64,000 nt of DNA. Source: Insolitispirillum peregrinum (GTDB lineage Bacteria; Pseudomonadota; Alphaproteobacteria; Rhodospirillales; Rhodospirillaceae). Positions 17,445 through 25,260 of the stretch are shown one piece after another. The notes beneath the pieces were generated by a model. The model was given only the letters and a program-made list of their open reading frames with translations. It ran no database searches and was not told where the DNA came from. The first letter of the stretch is position 1. The number at the start of each line of letters is the position of its first letter. A program made the translations under genes and the position numbers. The stretch spans positions 1-64,000 of the forward strand of contig NZ_FTOA01000008.1 in the NCBI RefSeq assembly GCF_900156605.1, written 5' to 3'.

Positions 17445-19217
17445 GTGACCGACACCATCGAAACGACCGCCACGATTTCCGAAGCCTCCTCCGTCGAGAA
17501 CGGCGCGGTGCTGTTCGTGCCGTTGAACAAGCTGAAGAAGTCGCCCCGCAACGCCCGCAAGACCCCGCACAGTGACGCCCATATCGAGGCGCTGGCGGCC
17601 AGCATCGCCGCCAAGGGGATGCTGCAAAACCTGGTGGTAGAGCCGGAAACGAACGCGGACGGCGAGCCGACCGGCTTCTATTTCGTCACCATCGGCGAAG
17701 GCCGCAGGCTGGCGCAGATGCTGCGCGTGAAGCGCAAGCAGATCAAGAAGTCCGAGCCGATCCGCTGCGTTATGGATACCGAGAACGATGCGACAGAGAT
17801 CAGCCTCGACGAGAACGTCACCCGCGAGGCGATGCACCCCGCCGACCAGTTCGAGCGCTTCCGCGAACTGGCAGATAATCGCGGATGGGGCGCGGAGGAA
17901 ATCGCCGCCCGGTTCGGCGTGACCGCTCATGTCGTCAGACAGCGGCTTCGCCTTGGTGCCGTCAGCCCGAAGCTGATGCAGGTCTATCGGGACGGCGGCT
18001 TGTCGCTGGACCAGTTGATGGCCTTCGCCATCACCGAAGACCATGACCGGCAGGTGCAGGTCTACGAGAGCCTGTCTTGGAACCGCGAGCCTTCGATCAT
18101 TCGGCGCGACCTGACCAGAATGAATGTCGCGGCGACCGACCGGCGCGCAATCTTCGTCGGCTCGGGTGCCTATGCCGAGGCGGGCGGCACCATCATCCGC
18201 GACCTCTTCACTGAGGATCGTGGCGGTTATTTCGAGGACGCCACGCTGCTGGACAGGTTGGTCATCGACAAGCTGGAAGGCATCGCGGCCGAGGTGCAGG
18301 CAGTCGAGGGATGGAAGTGGGCTTCCGTTCACATCGACTTCCCCCATGCGCATGGGATGCGCCGGACCTATCCGCATCCGGTGGACCTGTCGGAGGAAAA
18401 CGCTGCGGCCTATGGCGCGGCGCAGGAGGACTACGACCGCCTGTCATCGGAATACGAGGGTTACGAAGAACTGCCGGATGACGCGGACCGGCGGTTGGGG
18501 CAGCTTGAAGCGGAGATCGAACGGATCGACGCCAAGCGTCACGCCTACGACGTCGACGAGATCGCGCGCGGTGGCGTGTTCGTCATCCTGAACCACGACG
18601 GCGCGGCCCGCATCGAACGCGGCTTCATCCGTGCCGAAGACGAGGCCCCGAGACCGGAGGACGTGGAGGGGACTACTATCACGGAGGATGGCGAAATCGT
18701 CGGCGAGGGAGACGGCGAGGACGCCGAACTCCAGCCGGACGACGAGGACGCCGGGGATGCGGGTAAGCCGCTGTCGGACCTTCTCATCCGCGACCTGACC
18801 GCCCATCGTACCCTTGGTCTGCGTCTCGCCCTTGGCGAGCAGCCGGACATGGCGCTTGTCGCCGTGGTCCATGCGCTGGCAGCGCAGATCTTCTATCGCG
18901 GCGGGGAAGCGTCGTGCCTCGAAATCCGTTTGACCAGCGCCTTTCTCGCCTCCCACGCGGACGGCATCGAGGACTCACCCGCCGCCAAGGCGCTGGCGGA
19001 TCGTCATGCTGAATGGGCGTCGGACATGCCGCGCGACGTGGCGGACCTGTGGGGCTTCGTCGCCGGGCTGGACCATGCGAGCGTCATGGCCTTGCTTGCC
19101 CATTGCGCCGCGCTGACCGTCAATGCCGTTCGGGTCCCGTGGGAGCAGAAGCCTAATGCCCGCGCGACAGCGGAAAAGCTGGCGAGCGCGGTCACGCTCG
19201 ACATGACGGCACACTGA
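17445..19217 (+). CDS. ParB/RepB/Spo0J family protein, cut short by an in-frame TGA
   Basis: A ParB-like protein of 590 residues as read. The ParB/sulfiredoxin-fold N-terminal domain (about 20-140: VPLNKLKKSPRNARK, then ENVTREAMHPADQFERF) is followed by a helix-turn-helix (AARFGVTAHVVRQRLRLG) and a long acidic C-terminal region. The start is a GTG at 17445 with AAAGGA eight bases upstream. It ends at TGA (19215-19217) after TLDMTAH, but the same frame continues with the family's usual C-terminal sequence, so a Trp codon has probably become TGA. Large ParB proteins of this type are common in alphaproteobacterial ICEs and plasmids, where they are thought to help maintenance. Confidence 0.85.
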   Translation: MTDTIETTATISEASSVENGAVLFVPLNKLKKSPRNARKTPHSDAHIEALAASIAAKGMLQNLVVEPETNADGEPTGFYFVTIGEGRRLAQMLRVKRKQIKKSEPIRCVMDTENDATEISLDENVTREAMHPADQFERFRELADNRGWGAEEIAARFGVTAHVVRQRLRLGAVSPKLMQVYRDGGLSLDQLMAFAITEDHDRQVQVYESLSWNREPSIIRRDLTRMNVAATDRRAIFVGSGAYAEAGGTIIRDLFTEDRGGYFEDATLLDRLVIDKLEGIAAEVQAVEGWKWASVHIDFPHAHGMRRTYPHPVDLSEENAAAYGAAQEDYDRLSSEYEGYEELPDDADRRLGQLEAEIERIDAKRHAYDVDEIARGGVFVILNHDGAARIERGFIRAEDEAPRPEDVEGTTITEDGEIVGEGDGEDAELQPDDEDAGDAGKPLSDLLIRDLTAHRTLGLRLALGEQPDMALVAVVHALAAQIFYRGGEASCLEIRLTSAFLASHADGIEDSPAAKALADRHAEWASDMPRDVADLWGFVAGLDHASVMALLAHCAALTVNAVRVPWEQKPNARATAEKLASAVTLDMTAH

Positions 19218-19460
19218 ACCCCGACCGTGCAGAGCTACCTCGGCCGCGTGACCAAGGCGCACATTCTTAACGCCGTGCGGGAAGGTGTCGGTGATGAGGC
19301 CGCCGAGCGGATCGCGGGTTTGAAAAAGGCAGAGATGGCGCAGGCTGCCGAACAGCTTCTCGCCGGAACCGGCTGGCTGCCGCCCGTACTGCGCACTGCA
19401 AGGCCTGCGTCGCGAGTTGCCGGATCGGACGCGGAGGCCCTTGCCCAAGCTGCTGAGTGA
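19218..19460 (+). pseudogene. In-frame C-terminal remainder of the ParB-like gene
   Basis: Directly after the TGA and in the same frame come 80 codons reading TPTVQSYLGRVTKAHILN, LKKAEMAQAAEQLLAGTGWL and so on. This is the conserved end of the long ParB-like family. A GTG at 19227 could restart translation to give 77 residues, but no Shine-Dalgarno sequence is evident. It is either a dead fragment, a separately started domain, or reached by TGA read-through. Confidence 0.75.
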
Positions 19461-19751
19461 GGAGTGGCCGGGATTGCGCGAGCGGTTCCGGCCTTTCTCG
19501 CTGTGACTTGAAAAATGCCATCGCACGCGAGTCAGCGCCGCGCTACCGACAGCGATGAACGCGGCATTGAGCTCAGGAGATTGTTGCGATGACCGTACTC
19601 TTGCCCGAGGTATCACGCGCGGAGCCGTAGCTTCCGGATGCTAGCACGTATTCTTTTGCTATTTTGCTAGCGGCATTACCAGTTTCTCTGCGCGATCTCC
19701 ATATCAGGTCGCGCTGGACGACGAATCCGAAAGCGACTACCTAGACGAGGT

Positions 19752-20198
19752 TCAAAGATGCCTAACTTTAAGCGAACCATCCCACTTGCTGTTCAGATAC
19801 TCACAGACTAGCCGGCGATGACAATGATGCGGTTTGTCCTCAGAGCATAGTAAGCACCCGCCTTGAAACATCTCGGGCTTAAATCGATCTTCGATCTTGC
19901 GCTGTTCCATCAGTCGCATGAAAGAGTTTTCATAGATCGTCCAATCGCCCCGGTCGCGTTTGAAAGCCTTCAGAATGTCGTCTGTCGGCGCGAGAAGAGG
20001 TTGATGCACATATTGCGCACCGCAAATCTCCTTCAGAAAGTATGCCAGATCGTCTGCCTTGGCGAAGCCGGCAAGCTGCGAAGTATTGTGTAGTCGGACG
20101 TCGATCACCTTTTTGACGCCCGCATTCTTCAACCGATCGAAAAATGCGGCCGCTGTCGTTTTAGTGAAGCCGATCGTCGCCAAGTCAACAATGTTCAA
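19752..20198 (-). CDS. DUF488 family protein (short form)
   Basis: A 148-residue DUF488 protein: IGFTKTTAAAFFDRL at the N-terminus, KKVIDVRLHN (conserved DVR), and the C-terminal signature CSEDKPHHCHRRLV with two Cys and a His. The start is a TTG at 20198 overlapping a GGAG that precedes it by nine bases, five bases after the upstream DUF488 gene, so the two are translated together. Function unknown; the conserved Cys/His cluster looks catalytic or metal-binding. Confidence 0.85.
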   Translation of the reverse strand: MNIVDLATIGFTKTTAAAFFDRLKNAGVKKVIDVRLHNTSQLAGFAKADDLAYFLKEICGAQYVHQPLLAPTDDILKAFKRDRGDWTIYENSFMRLMEQRKIEDRFKPEMFQGGCLLCSEDKPHHCHRRLVCEYLNSKWDGSLKVRHL

Positions 20199-20203
20199 GG
20201 CGC

Positions 20204-20827
20204 TTACTCCGCGGTCGCCGATTTTCGGGCGTTATCGGGCTTTTCCGAAAACGCAACCTTCAAAGCCCTGTCGCGATAGGCGGCAGCGAGCCTCCTTGCT
20301 GGTGGCTCGAAAAGATCAACGTCGCTTTTGCCCGACATTTCCATCAGTTTTTCTTCAATCTGCCGGTGGTCGATAATCTCTCCGCTACTCAAAATATGGC
20401 GGACGACTATTCCACGTTCATGCAGCGCCCGCCCAACCAGAAGACAACGGTGGCAATCTAGCGGATCATGTTCTGAGCACATCATTGCGATTCGGTATTT
20501 TTTCGCACCTTCAATAACGCGCTCCAACCCTCGCTCAAAATCCTTCGTCCTCGCCATTTTTTCATAGTCTGCAACGCCGTTGCAGAAGAAACGTTGGGCC
20601 TTGGGCCGACCTCCCAGCTCTTCGCCGAGAAATACATAGGCTACATTGTCCTGGCGCAGTTCATCCCGCAGCGTCTCTCGATTAAAGTGCGGGAAGTGCC
20701 TAGAAAATGGAGCGGTCCTGACATCGGCAACCGCCGTCACCGACGCCCGCTGGAGAAGCGCCAAAAAGCGCTCGTAGGGAAGCGTCGAATGCCCAATCGT
20801 CAGAATCTCTACAGCCGTATCCGCCAA
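20204..20827 (-). CDS. DUF488 family protein (long form)
   Basis: A 207-residue DUF488 protein with TIGHSTLPYERFLALL, ADVRTAPFSRHFPHFN and the C-terminal CSEHDPLDCHRCLLV signature, the longer form usual for the family. The start is TTG at 20827 after GGAGGAGG. It lies between the dual-OB gene and the shorter DUF488 gene, all leftward. The two DUF488 proteins are only distantly alike, so they are probably not a recent duplication and may form a heteromeric pair. Confidence 0.88.
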   Translation of the reverse strand: MADTAVEILTIGHSTLPYERFLALLQRASVTAVADVRTAPFSRHFPHFNRETLRDELRQDNVAYVFLGEELGGRPKAQRFFCNGVADYEKMARTKDFERGLERVIEGAKKYRIAMMCSEHDPLDCHRCLLVGRALHERGIVVRHILSSGEIIDHRQIEEKLMEMSGKSDVDLFEPPARRLAAAYRDRALKVAFSEKPDNARKSATAE

Positions 20828-20980
20828 ACTTGGCCTCCTCCATGCTACGACCGCTCGTCCGATACGATCTCCATCGCAATGCCTATTGATATTACCAGCG
20901 ACGGGGGCTCTAGGCCAGCACTCCCGCTTGAGGACATATGCTTCTTGGAGGGTAATGGGATTTACTGAAAAGTGACGTCA

Positions 20981-21691
20981 TCATAGAAAATAGAGCCCAT
21001 TTACTTGTGCATAACAAGAATTTGGCATCTCTGCGAACGGGCGACAGAGACCGAGGCGAACGTGAATTCTTTGACTTGCTGCCACATCAGCTTCTAGCGC
21101 TACGATTCCATCAGTGAGGAAGCGGCTTCTCGCTGCATCCGCGGGCACGGAAAAATCATACTCGACGCCATTCTCGTCGATCAGCGCTCGCAGCCGCCGT
21201 TTCCCGGGTGAAGGATTGTCCTCGTAAAAGGAAATGGAGTCTGGTTGGATTTCAATGGCATCCAACGAGGATGTCTGCGTGCCGGCGACGACATGGGCTT
21301 TGCCAGAATGGGCTCTATGTAGCTGGCCGCCAAAGGCTTCGTCGATCGATGCGGATACACCCGCCGCAACAGTCTGAGCGATTTGCGCAGCGGTCAACTG
21401 ACCAAGGATCGCGCTGTTGTTTCCAGCAATGAAGATACGATCCTCTGTCGCATGTGGGAATGCGAAGTCTGCCGGTGCTATTGCTGCATCGAATCGCACG
21501 ACGTTGCCTACCGCAAAAAAAGTGCCTGGGCCTGCGTTCTGATCTGTCCAGAAGCGCGATGCCTCCGCAGCCGAGTTAGCGGTTGGCGGTTCAGGGCGGA
21601 TCATTCGGCCGCTGTTCATGTCCCATCCCGCAACGCAAAATAGGTTACCGTACCTGGTCACGTCGGTTATGATTAAATTGTAAGTTGGCAT
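20981..21691 (-). CDS. Dual OB domain-containing protein
   Basis: A 236-residue protein opening NLIITDVTRYGN and continuing CVAGWDMNSGRMIRPEPP, the pattern of the dual OB-fold family that bioinformatic surveys link with DUF488 genes. GGGAGG lies nine bases before the ATG. First gene of the leftward trio with two DUF488 genes; OB folds suggest nucleic-acid or nucleotide recognition. No catalytic motif was evident. The family call is from memory of the sequence style. Confidence 0.65.
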   Translation of the reverse strand: MPTYNLIITDVTRYGNLFCVAGWDMNSGRMIRPEPPTANSAAEASRFWTDQNAGPGTFFAVGNVVRFDAAIAPADFAFPHATEDRIFIAGNNSAILGQLTAAQIAQTVAAGVSASIDEAFGGQLHRAHSGKAHVVAGTQTSSLDAIEIQPDSISFYEDNPSPGKRRLRALIDENGVEYDFSVPADAARSRFLTDGIVALEADVAASQRIHVRLGLCRPFAEMPNSCYAQVNGLYFL

Positions 21692-22465
21692 CGTCCAGCG
21701 CCTCCCCCTATTTGTGATAATTTGGGGCTGCGGAGGATGCTTTGCAAGCAGGGCGAGTGGTGATGGGTCTCTTCACGGGCTCCAATCTGGATTGCGCCGG
21801 AGCCACGTTTGAGGCGTGTTTCTGCCATTTGGCTTCGATCGCTAACGCTGAGTTGCGGCGTGGCGCACGAGGGCTGCATTCGACCGATTGGTGGTGGCGT
21901 TCACCTCAGTCGACATGACGGTAGGACCGGGTTGTGGCACTCTCGCAGCTTGGCCACCGCCCGGAACAGCGGATTGTGCCGGAGCGGTTCATCCGGCTTC
22001 GTCGTTCGACAACGAAGCCCGAAGGGAGCGGTACGTACAGCCGTTCAGTCTGGAATGCCGACGATCCACAAGCCGTGGCCGCAACTTTCACCATCTTGGT
22101 CGGGACAGCCAGCCGTCTCGGGGACAGGGCCAACGATGCCAGTGATCCCGTCGGTTGGTCTCACCCGGTGACGGGCAGCCGGCTCGCATCATCGTATCTC
22201 CATCGTTTCGTCGAGCCGCGCCCACGGCGCCCTCGAATGGAATGGGTCTGACCGAAGACCGGCTCTGCCTCGATCATCCTCCCGCAACGTCCGTCACCAG
22301 CTTTTTTCCGCCGCGCGCGAGCGCGCTTTGCATCGCGAGGCAAAAATGCCGTCGTCGGGCGCCTTCCACTTCGTTCCAGCCTTTCAGGTGCGGGCTGATC
22401 GTCCCCGGTCGCACGACCGCCATCGAGGTCGCGATAGGCGCGGCCCGAGCAACGGAGACACGACA
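21692..22465. other. Long region without a supported gene
   Basis: 774 bp. The left end is the promoter side of the dual-OB cassette. At 21819-21847 there is a 29-bp sequence (TTTCTGCCATTTGGCTTCG and on) that recurs with two mismatches at 23625-23653. The rest shows only short open frames with no recognisable protein; part may be leader sequence of the DUF736 gene. Confidence 0.4.
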
Positions 22466-22780
22466 ATGGCGACCATCGGCACCTTCACCAAGACCGCGAA
22501 CGGCGACATCACCGGCACGGTCAAGACCCTGACCCTCAACGTCAAGGCTAAGTTCGTCCCCACCGAGGGCGATAGCGGGCGCGGCCCGGACTATCGGATC
22601 TTCGCTGGCACCACCGAGTTCGGCGCGGCGTGGAAGAAAACCGCCCGAGAGACCGGCCGCGACTATCTCTCGGTCAAGCTGGACGATCCGAGCTTCCCGG
22701 CCCCGATCTACGCCAGCCTGGTTGATGACGAGGGCGGCGAGGCTCACAACCTCATCTGGTCCCGCCGCAACGGCGACTGA
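22466..22780 (+). CDS. DUF736 family protein
   Basis: A 104-residue protein reading [20 protein letters not shown], then GPDYRIFAG and GAAWKKT, the DUF736 pattern. Such genes occur almost only on alphaproteobacterial plasmids and ICEs. Their role is unknown; they are sometimes described as small DNA-associated proteins of mobile elements. A paralogue lies at 29291. A strong terminator follows. Confidence 0.88.
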   Translation: MATIGTFTKTANGDITGTVKTLTLNVKAKFVPTEGDSGRGPDYRIFAGTTEFGAAWKKTARETGRDYLSVKLDDPSFPAPIYASLVDDEGGEAHNLIWSRRNGD

Positions 22781-22794
22781 GACCAGTCACCGTC

Positions 22795-22821
22795 CGAAGC
22801 CCCGCCGCGTGCGGGGCTTCG
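22795..22821 (+). terminator. Intrinsic terminator after the DUF736 gene
   Basis: CGAAGCCCCGC (22795-22805), loop CGCGT and GCGGGGCTTCG (22811-22821) form an 11-bp stem 15 bases after the stop codon, followed by TCAC rather than a T-run. Confidence 0.7.
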
Positions 22822-22878
22822 TCACGACCTGCGAAGCCCGAGGCAGGTGGAAGACGGTGGGTGCCCTAGTCATAGCGC

Positions 22879-23079
22879 TTAGGCGTCCACCTGGTAATAG
22901 TTGGCCTCACCGCGCGGACAGTTTTCGCGCAACAGATAGGCGCATCGCTTGAGGGAGCTTTCGCCAGTGCCGAAACTTTCTTCGGAATGGCCGCACCTGT
23001 CGCAAGTCACTTCCACACCCTCGACGGTGCCATAGTCGCCGTCGAGATCGACGTAGGCGGTCGTCGTCGTCACCTTCAC
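22879..23079 (-). CDS. Small Cys-rich hypothetical protein
   Basis: 66 residues starting at a GTG with GGAGGAGG seven bases upstream. It contains CDRCGH and two further Cys residues (KRCAYLL and ENCP), a plausible zinc ribbon of the kind found in small ICE-encoded proteins. No family could be named. It is convergent with the DUF736 gene. Confidence 0.6.
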   Translation of the reverse strand: MKVTTTTAYVDLDGDYGTVEGVEVTCDRCGHSEESFGTGESSLKRCAYLLRENCPRGEANYYQVDA

Positions 23080-23113
23080 CGCTTTTCCTCCTCCAGCTCA
23101 CCGCCATTCCACG

Positions 23114-23506
23114 TCAATAAGCAAAGAACGGATCATTCTTCTGATGCGCCCGGCATGTCTCGAACTTCGTCGTCTTCGTCCAACGGCTGTCCGGGGCCTT
23201 GTTCTCGTCCGACCTGATTGACCAGTCAGAAATCGCCGTGATGAACCGTTTTTCCAACGTGATCTTGCGACCGATCACCTTTTCAGTTGCGGTCAGGGCC
23301 TTGTCGAAGGCAGCCGTGACGGCATCGGTGTCGGCAAAGACACCCCACAACGTTGTATTAGCCAGCCGAAAGAGCTTTGATGTCCCCTGAAATACATACA
23401 CCAATCCGACCAGCTCGGCCTGTTTGACGAACTCTGCCCATTGATTGGAAGCGCCTTCCTTTAAGTCATAAGTAACGAGATAGTCGGTCACGAAAATACC
23501 CCCCAT
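23114..23506 (-). CDS. Hypothetical protein with a possible Cas2/VapD-like ferredoxin fold
   Basis: 130 residues. The beginning TDYLVTYDLKEG and the alternation of strands and helices (YVFQGTSKLFRL, then a helix with AFDKALTATEKV) resemble the ferredoxin-like fold of Cas2/VapD nucleases, but the family match is by eye only. GTG five codons in (VTDYL) is an alternative start. The C-terminal 25 residues are polar and extra to that fold. No cas genes or repeats are nearby, so it is not part of a CRISPR system. Confidence 0.5.
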   Translation of the reverse strand: MGGIFVTDYLVTYDLKEGASNQWAEFVKQAELVGLVYVFQGTSKLFRLANTTLWGVFADTDAVTAAFDKALTATEKVIGRKITLEKRFITAISDWSIRSDENKAPDSRWTKTTKFETCRAHQKNDPFFAY

Positions 23507-23865
23507 TTACGACATGGGAATATGGGGAGCGCTCAGGCGTTTTGCCAATAGTCGCGAAGCTCGGGAATATTTGCGTTTCCCTTTGGGCCGCGCTCTTGGC
23601 TGCGCCGGAACCACGCCTTACGCGTTTCCGCCATTCGGCTTCGATCGCTAACGTGGAAGTGCTTGGGGCTCCGCCCCCGCGCGCTGCAAGGGATCGCTGG
23701 CGCTCGTCTGGGCCGGTGTCCCCGGCCTTCCTTCACTTCGTTCCGTGCAGACCGGGTGATCCCCCTCCGGCCCCGCCGCCCTTGCACCTTGCTACCCCGG
23801 TCTCGGCGACGGCCAGGGTTGCAGCGCAGCGCTGCGCTCCAACCCAGCCCCAAGGGAGACAGACC
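23507..23865. other. Leader region of the DUF932 gene
   Basis: 359 bp between the small leftward gene and the DUF932 gene. It includes copy B of the leader repeat and the 29-bp motif that also occurs at 21819. The long open frame that runs through this region upstream of 23866 is not coding by family evidence. Confidence 0.6.
23657..23858 (+). repeat. Leader repeat, copy B (upstream of the DUF932 gene)
   Basis: Diverged copy of the leader at 17201-17436. The part at 23795-23846 is identical over 52 bp to 17375-17426 and contains the same palindrome (23817-23844) just ahead of an AAGGGAG Shine-Dalgarno sequence (23852-23858). Confidence 0.75.
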
Positions 23866-24708
23866 ATGTATCATCATCTCGCCACCCGGTTCGGCCGCAA
23901 CTCTCACCAGATCAGCGGACGCGAAGCCCTCGACAACGAAGCTCTTTTTCGTCACGTCCCCTCAGTGTTCGCCCGCGAAGCGCATGACAGCCGGTCGGAG
24001 CGTTACGTTTACGTCCCTACCATCGAGATCGTGGAAGGACTGCGCCGGGAGGGCTGGTTCCCGTTCTTCGCGCTGCAGTCGGTTCCCCGTGACGGTACTC
24101 GTCATGGCCACGCCAAGCACATGCTGCGCCTGCGCCGGGATGACGGGATCGGCAAGCCCGAAGCGGCGGAAGTCATCATCGTCAACAGCCACGACGGGAC
24201 CAGCGCCTATCAGATGTTCGCCGGCGTGCTGCGGTTCGTCTGCACCAACAGCATGATTGCTGGAGAGCGGTTCGAGGAAGTCCGCGTCCCCCATAAGGGC
24301 GGCATTCAGGACCGGATTATCGAAGGCGTCTATACGGTGGCGGAAGATTTCCCACGCCTCATCGAGTCCGCCGAGACGATGAAGGACATCCGGCTCTCGC
24401 GGGATGAGCAGCAGGTGCTGGCCGAGGCGAGCCTCGTTGCGCGTTATGGCGAGGAGGAAAGCCCGGTTCGCCCGGATCAGATCATCGTCCCGCGCCGCCG
24501 CGAGGACGCCGGACAAAACCTGTGGCAGACCTTCAACGTCATTCAGGAAAACCTCATCCGGGGCGGGCTGGACGGGCGACGGCAGACTGCGGATGGACGC
24601 ATCCGCCGCAGCCGGACACGACCGATCAACGGCATCGACCAGAACGTCGGGTTGAACCGCGTTCTGTGGACGTTGGCCGAGGGAATGCAATGGCTGAAGG
24701 GTGTCTGA
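23866..24708 (+). CDS. DUF932 domain-containing protein
   Basis: 280 residues from the ATG at 23866 (AAGGGAG eight bases upstream). Matches the DUF932/phage-plasmid protein family: IVEGLRREGWFPFFALQS, the HMLRLR strand, VIIVNSHDGTSAYQMFAGVLR, and TFNVIQENLIRGGL near the end. The family is common on ICEs and plasmids beside ParB and DUF736 genes and is of unknown function, possibly anti-restriction or replication related. Full length. Confidence 0.88.
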   Translation: MYHHLATRFGRNSHQISGREALDNEALFRHVPSVFAREAHDSRSERYVYVPTIEIVEGLRREGWFPFFALQSVPRDGTRHGHAKHMLRLRRDDGIGKPEAAEVIIVNSHDGTSAYQMFAGVLRFVCTNSMIAGERFEEVRVPHKGGIQDRIIEGVYTVAEDFPRLIESAETMKDIRLSRDEQQVLAEASLVARYGEEESPVRPDQIIVPRRREDAGQNLWQTFNVIQENLIRGGLDGRRQTADGRIRRSRTRPINGIDQNVGLNRVLWTLAEGMQWLKGV

Positions 24709-25005
24709 CACCAGCAAAGCCGTGGAGTCGGAAACCCGGCTTCCCGGCTTTCCGCAGAAGCGTGGATCAGATTTCGCGCCGATCCATCTTTGCGGATCAG
24801 CGGGTTTCCACTGAGTAGGAAATACGCAGCTCGCCGGGCATGGCCCGGCTCGCGAAGGAACCTCAAAACTGATCCGAATTATCTTCAAATAATGATCGCC
24901 TAACGCGATCAACATATCGGACAACAACGACTTCAGCCTGAGGCGGTGCATCGCGAACACTTCCCCCTTCCGGCAACGAGTAAATGCTGGACGAGAGGTG
25001 ACGCC
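24709..25005. other. Intergenic region before the split activator gene
   Basis: 297 bp holding an inverted repeat GGAAACCCG (24730-24738) / CGGGTTTCC (24801-24809) that could form a large stem ending the DUF932 transcript. The last part must hold the promoter of the activator gene. No gene seen. Confidence 0.4.
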
Positions 25006-25260
25006 ATGCCGAGTACAGATTGGCGCTCGCCGGCCGCTTATGCACATGCCAAGAGCATTTCTGCCGCCGGCTTTGCCTGGGAGTATCTTCGTCGCGATGA
25101 GGATTATCGCCGCGACTTTCATCGTGTGAGGCGATTGCCACGCCTCGACAGCGATGAGCAGACGGCGTTCTCGGAACGCTGGGGGTTGCGATTTCCCGAC
25201 AGACCCGACTCTCTCCGCCGACCGGGCCGCGCTGTTCTGGGTGCCGTCGCTGCAGCCTGA
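25006..25260 (+). CDS. FseA-like activator, N-terminal frame (DUF6499)
   Basis: 84 residues as read. It opens TDWRSPAAYAHAKSISAAGF and FAWEYLRRDEDYRRDF, the usual N-terminus (DUF6499) of proteins that carry a DUF2285 domain. Family sequence holds up to SERWGLRFP, after which this frame gives an unrelated tail and stops at 25260. The next frame over takes up the family sequence at exactly this point. In ICEMlSymR7A the homologous activator FseA is made by +1 ribosomal frameshifting between two genes in the same position, before rdfS. This half is therefore probably the beginning of one long protein. Confidence 0.8.
   Translation: MPSTDWRSPAAYAHAKSISAAGFAWEYLRRDEDYRRDFHRVRRLPRLDSDEQTAFSERWGLRFPDRPDSLRRPGRAVLGAVAAA

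Noticed and set aside
17139-18377. 412-codon minus frame across the leader repeat and parB
   Set aside because: Overlaps both a noncoding repeat and a well-supported gene; translation is compositionally biased.
23114-23506. A CRISPR-Cas locus around the Cas2-like protein
   Set aside because: No repeat array and no cas1 or effector gene anywhere in the window.
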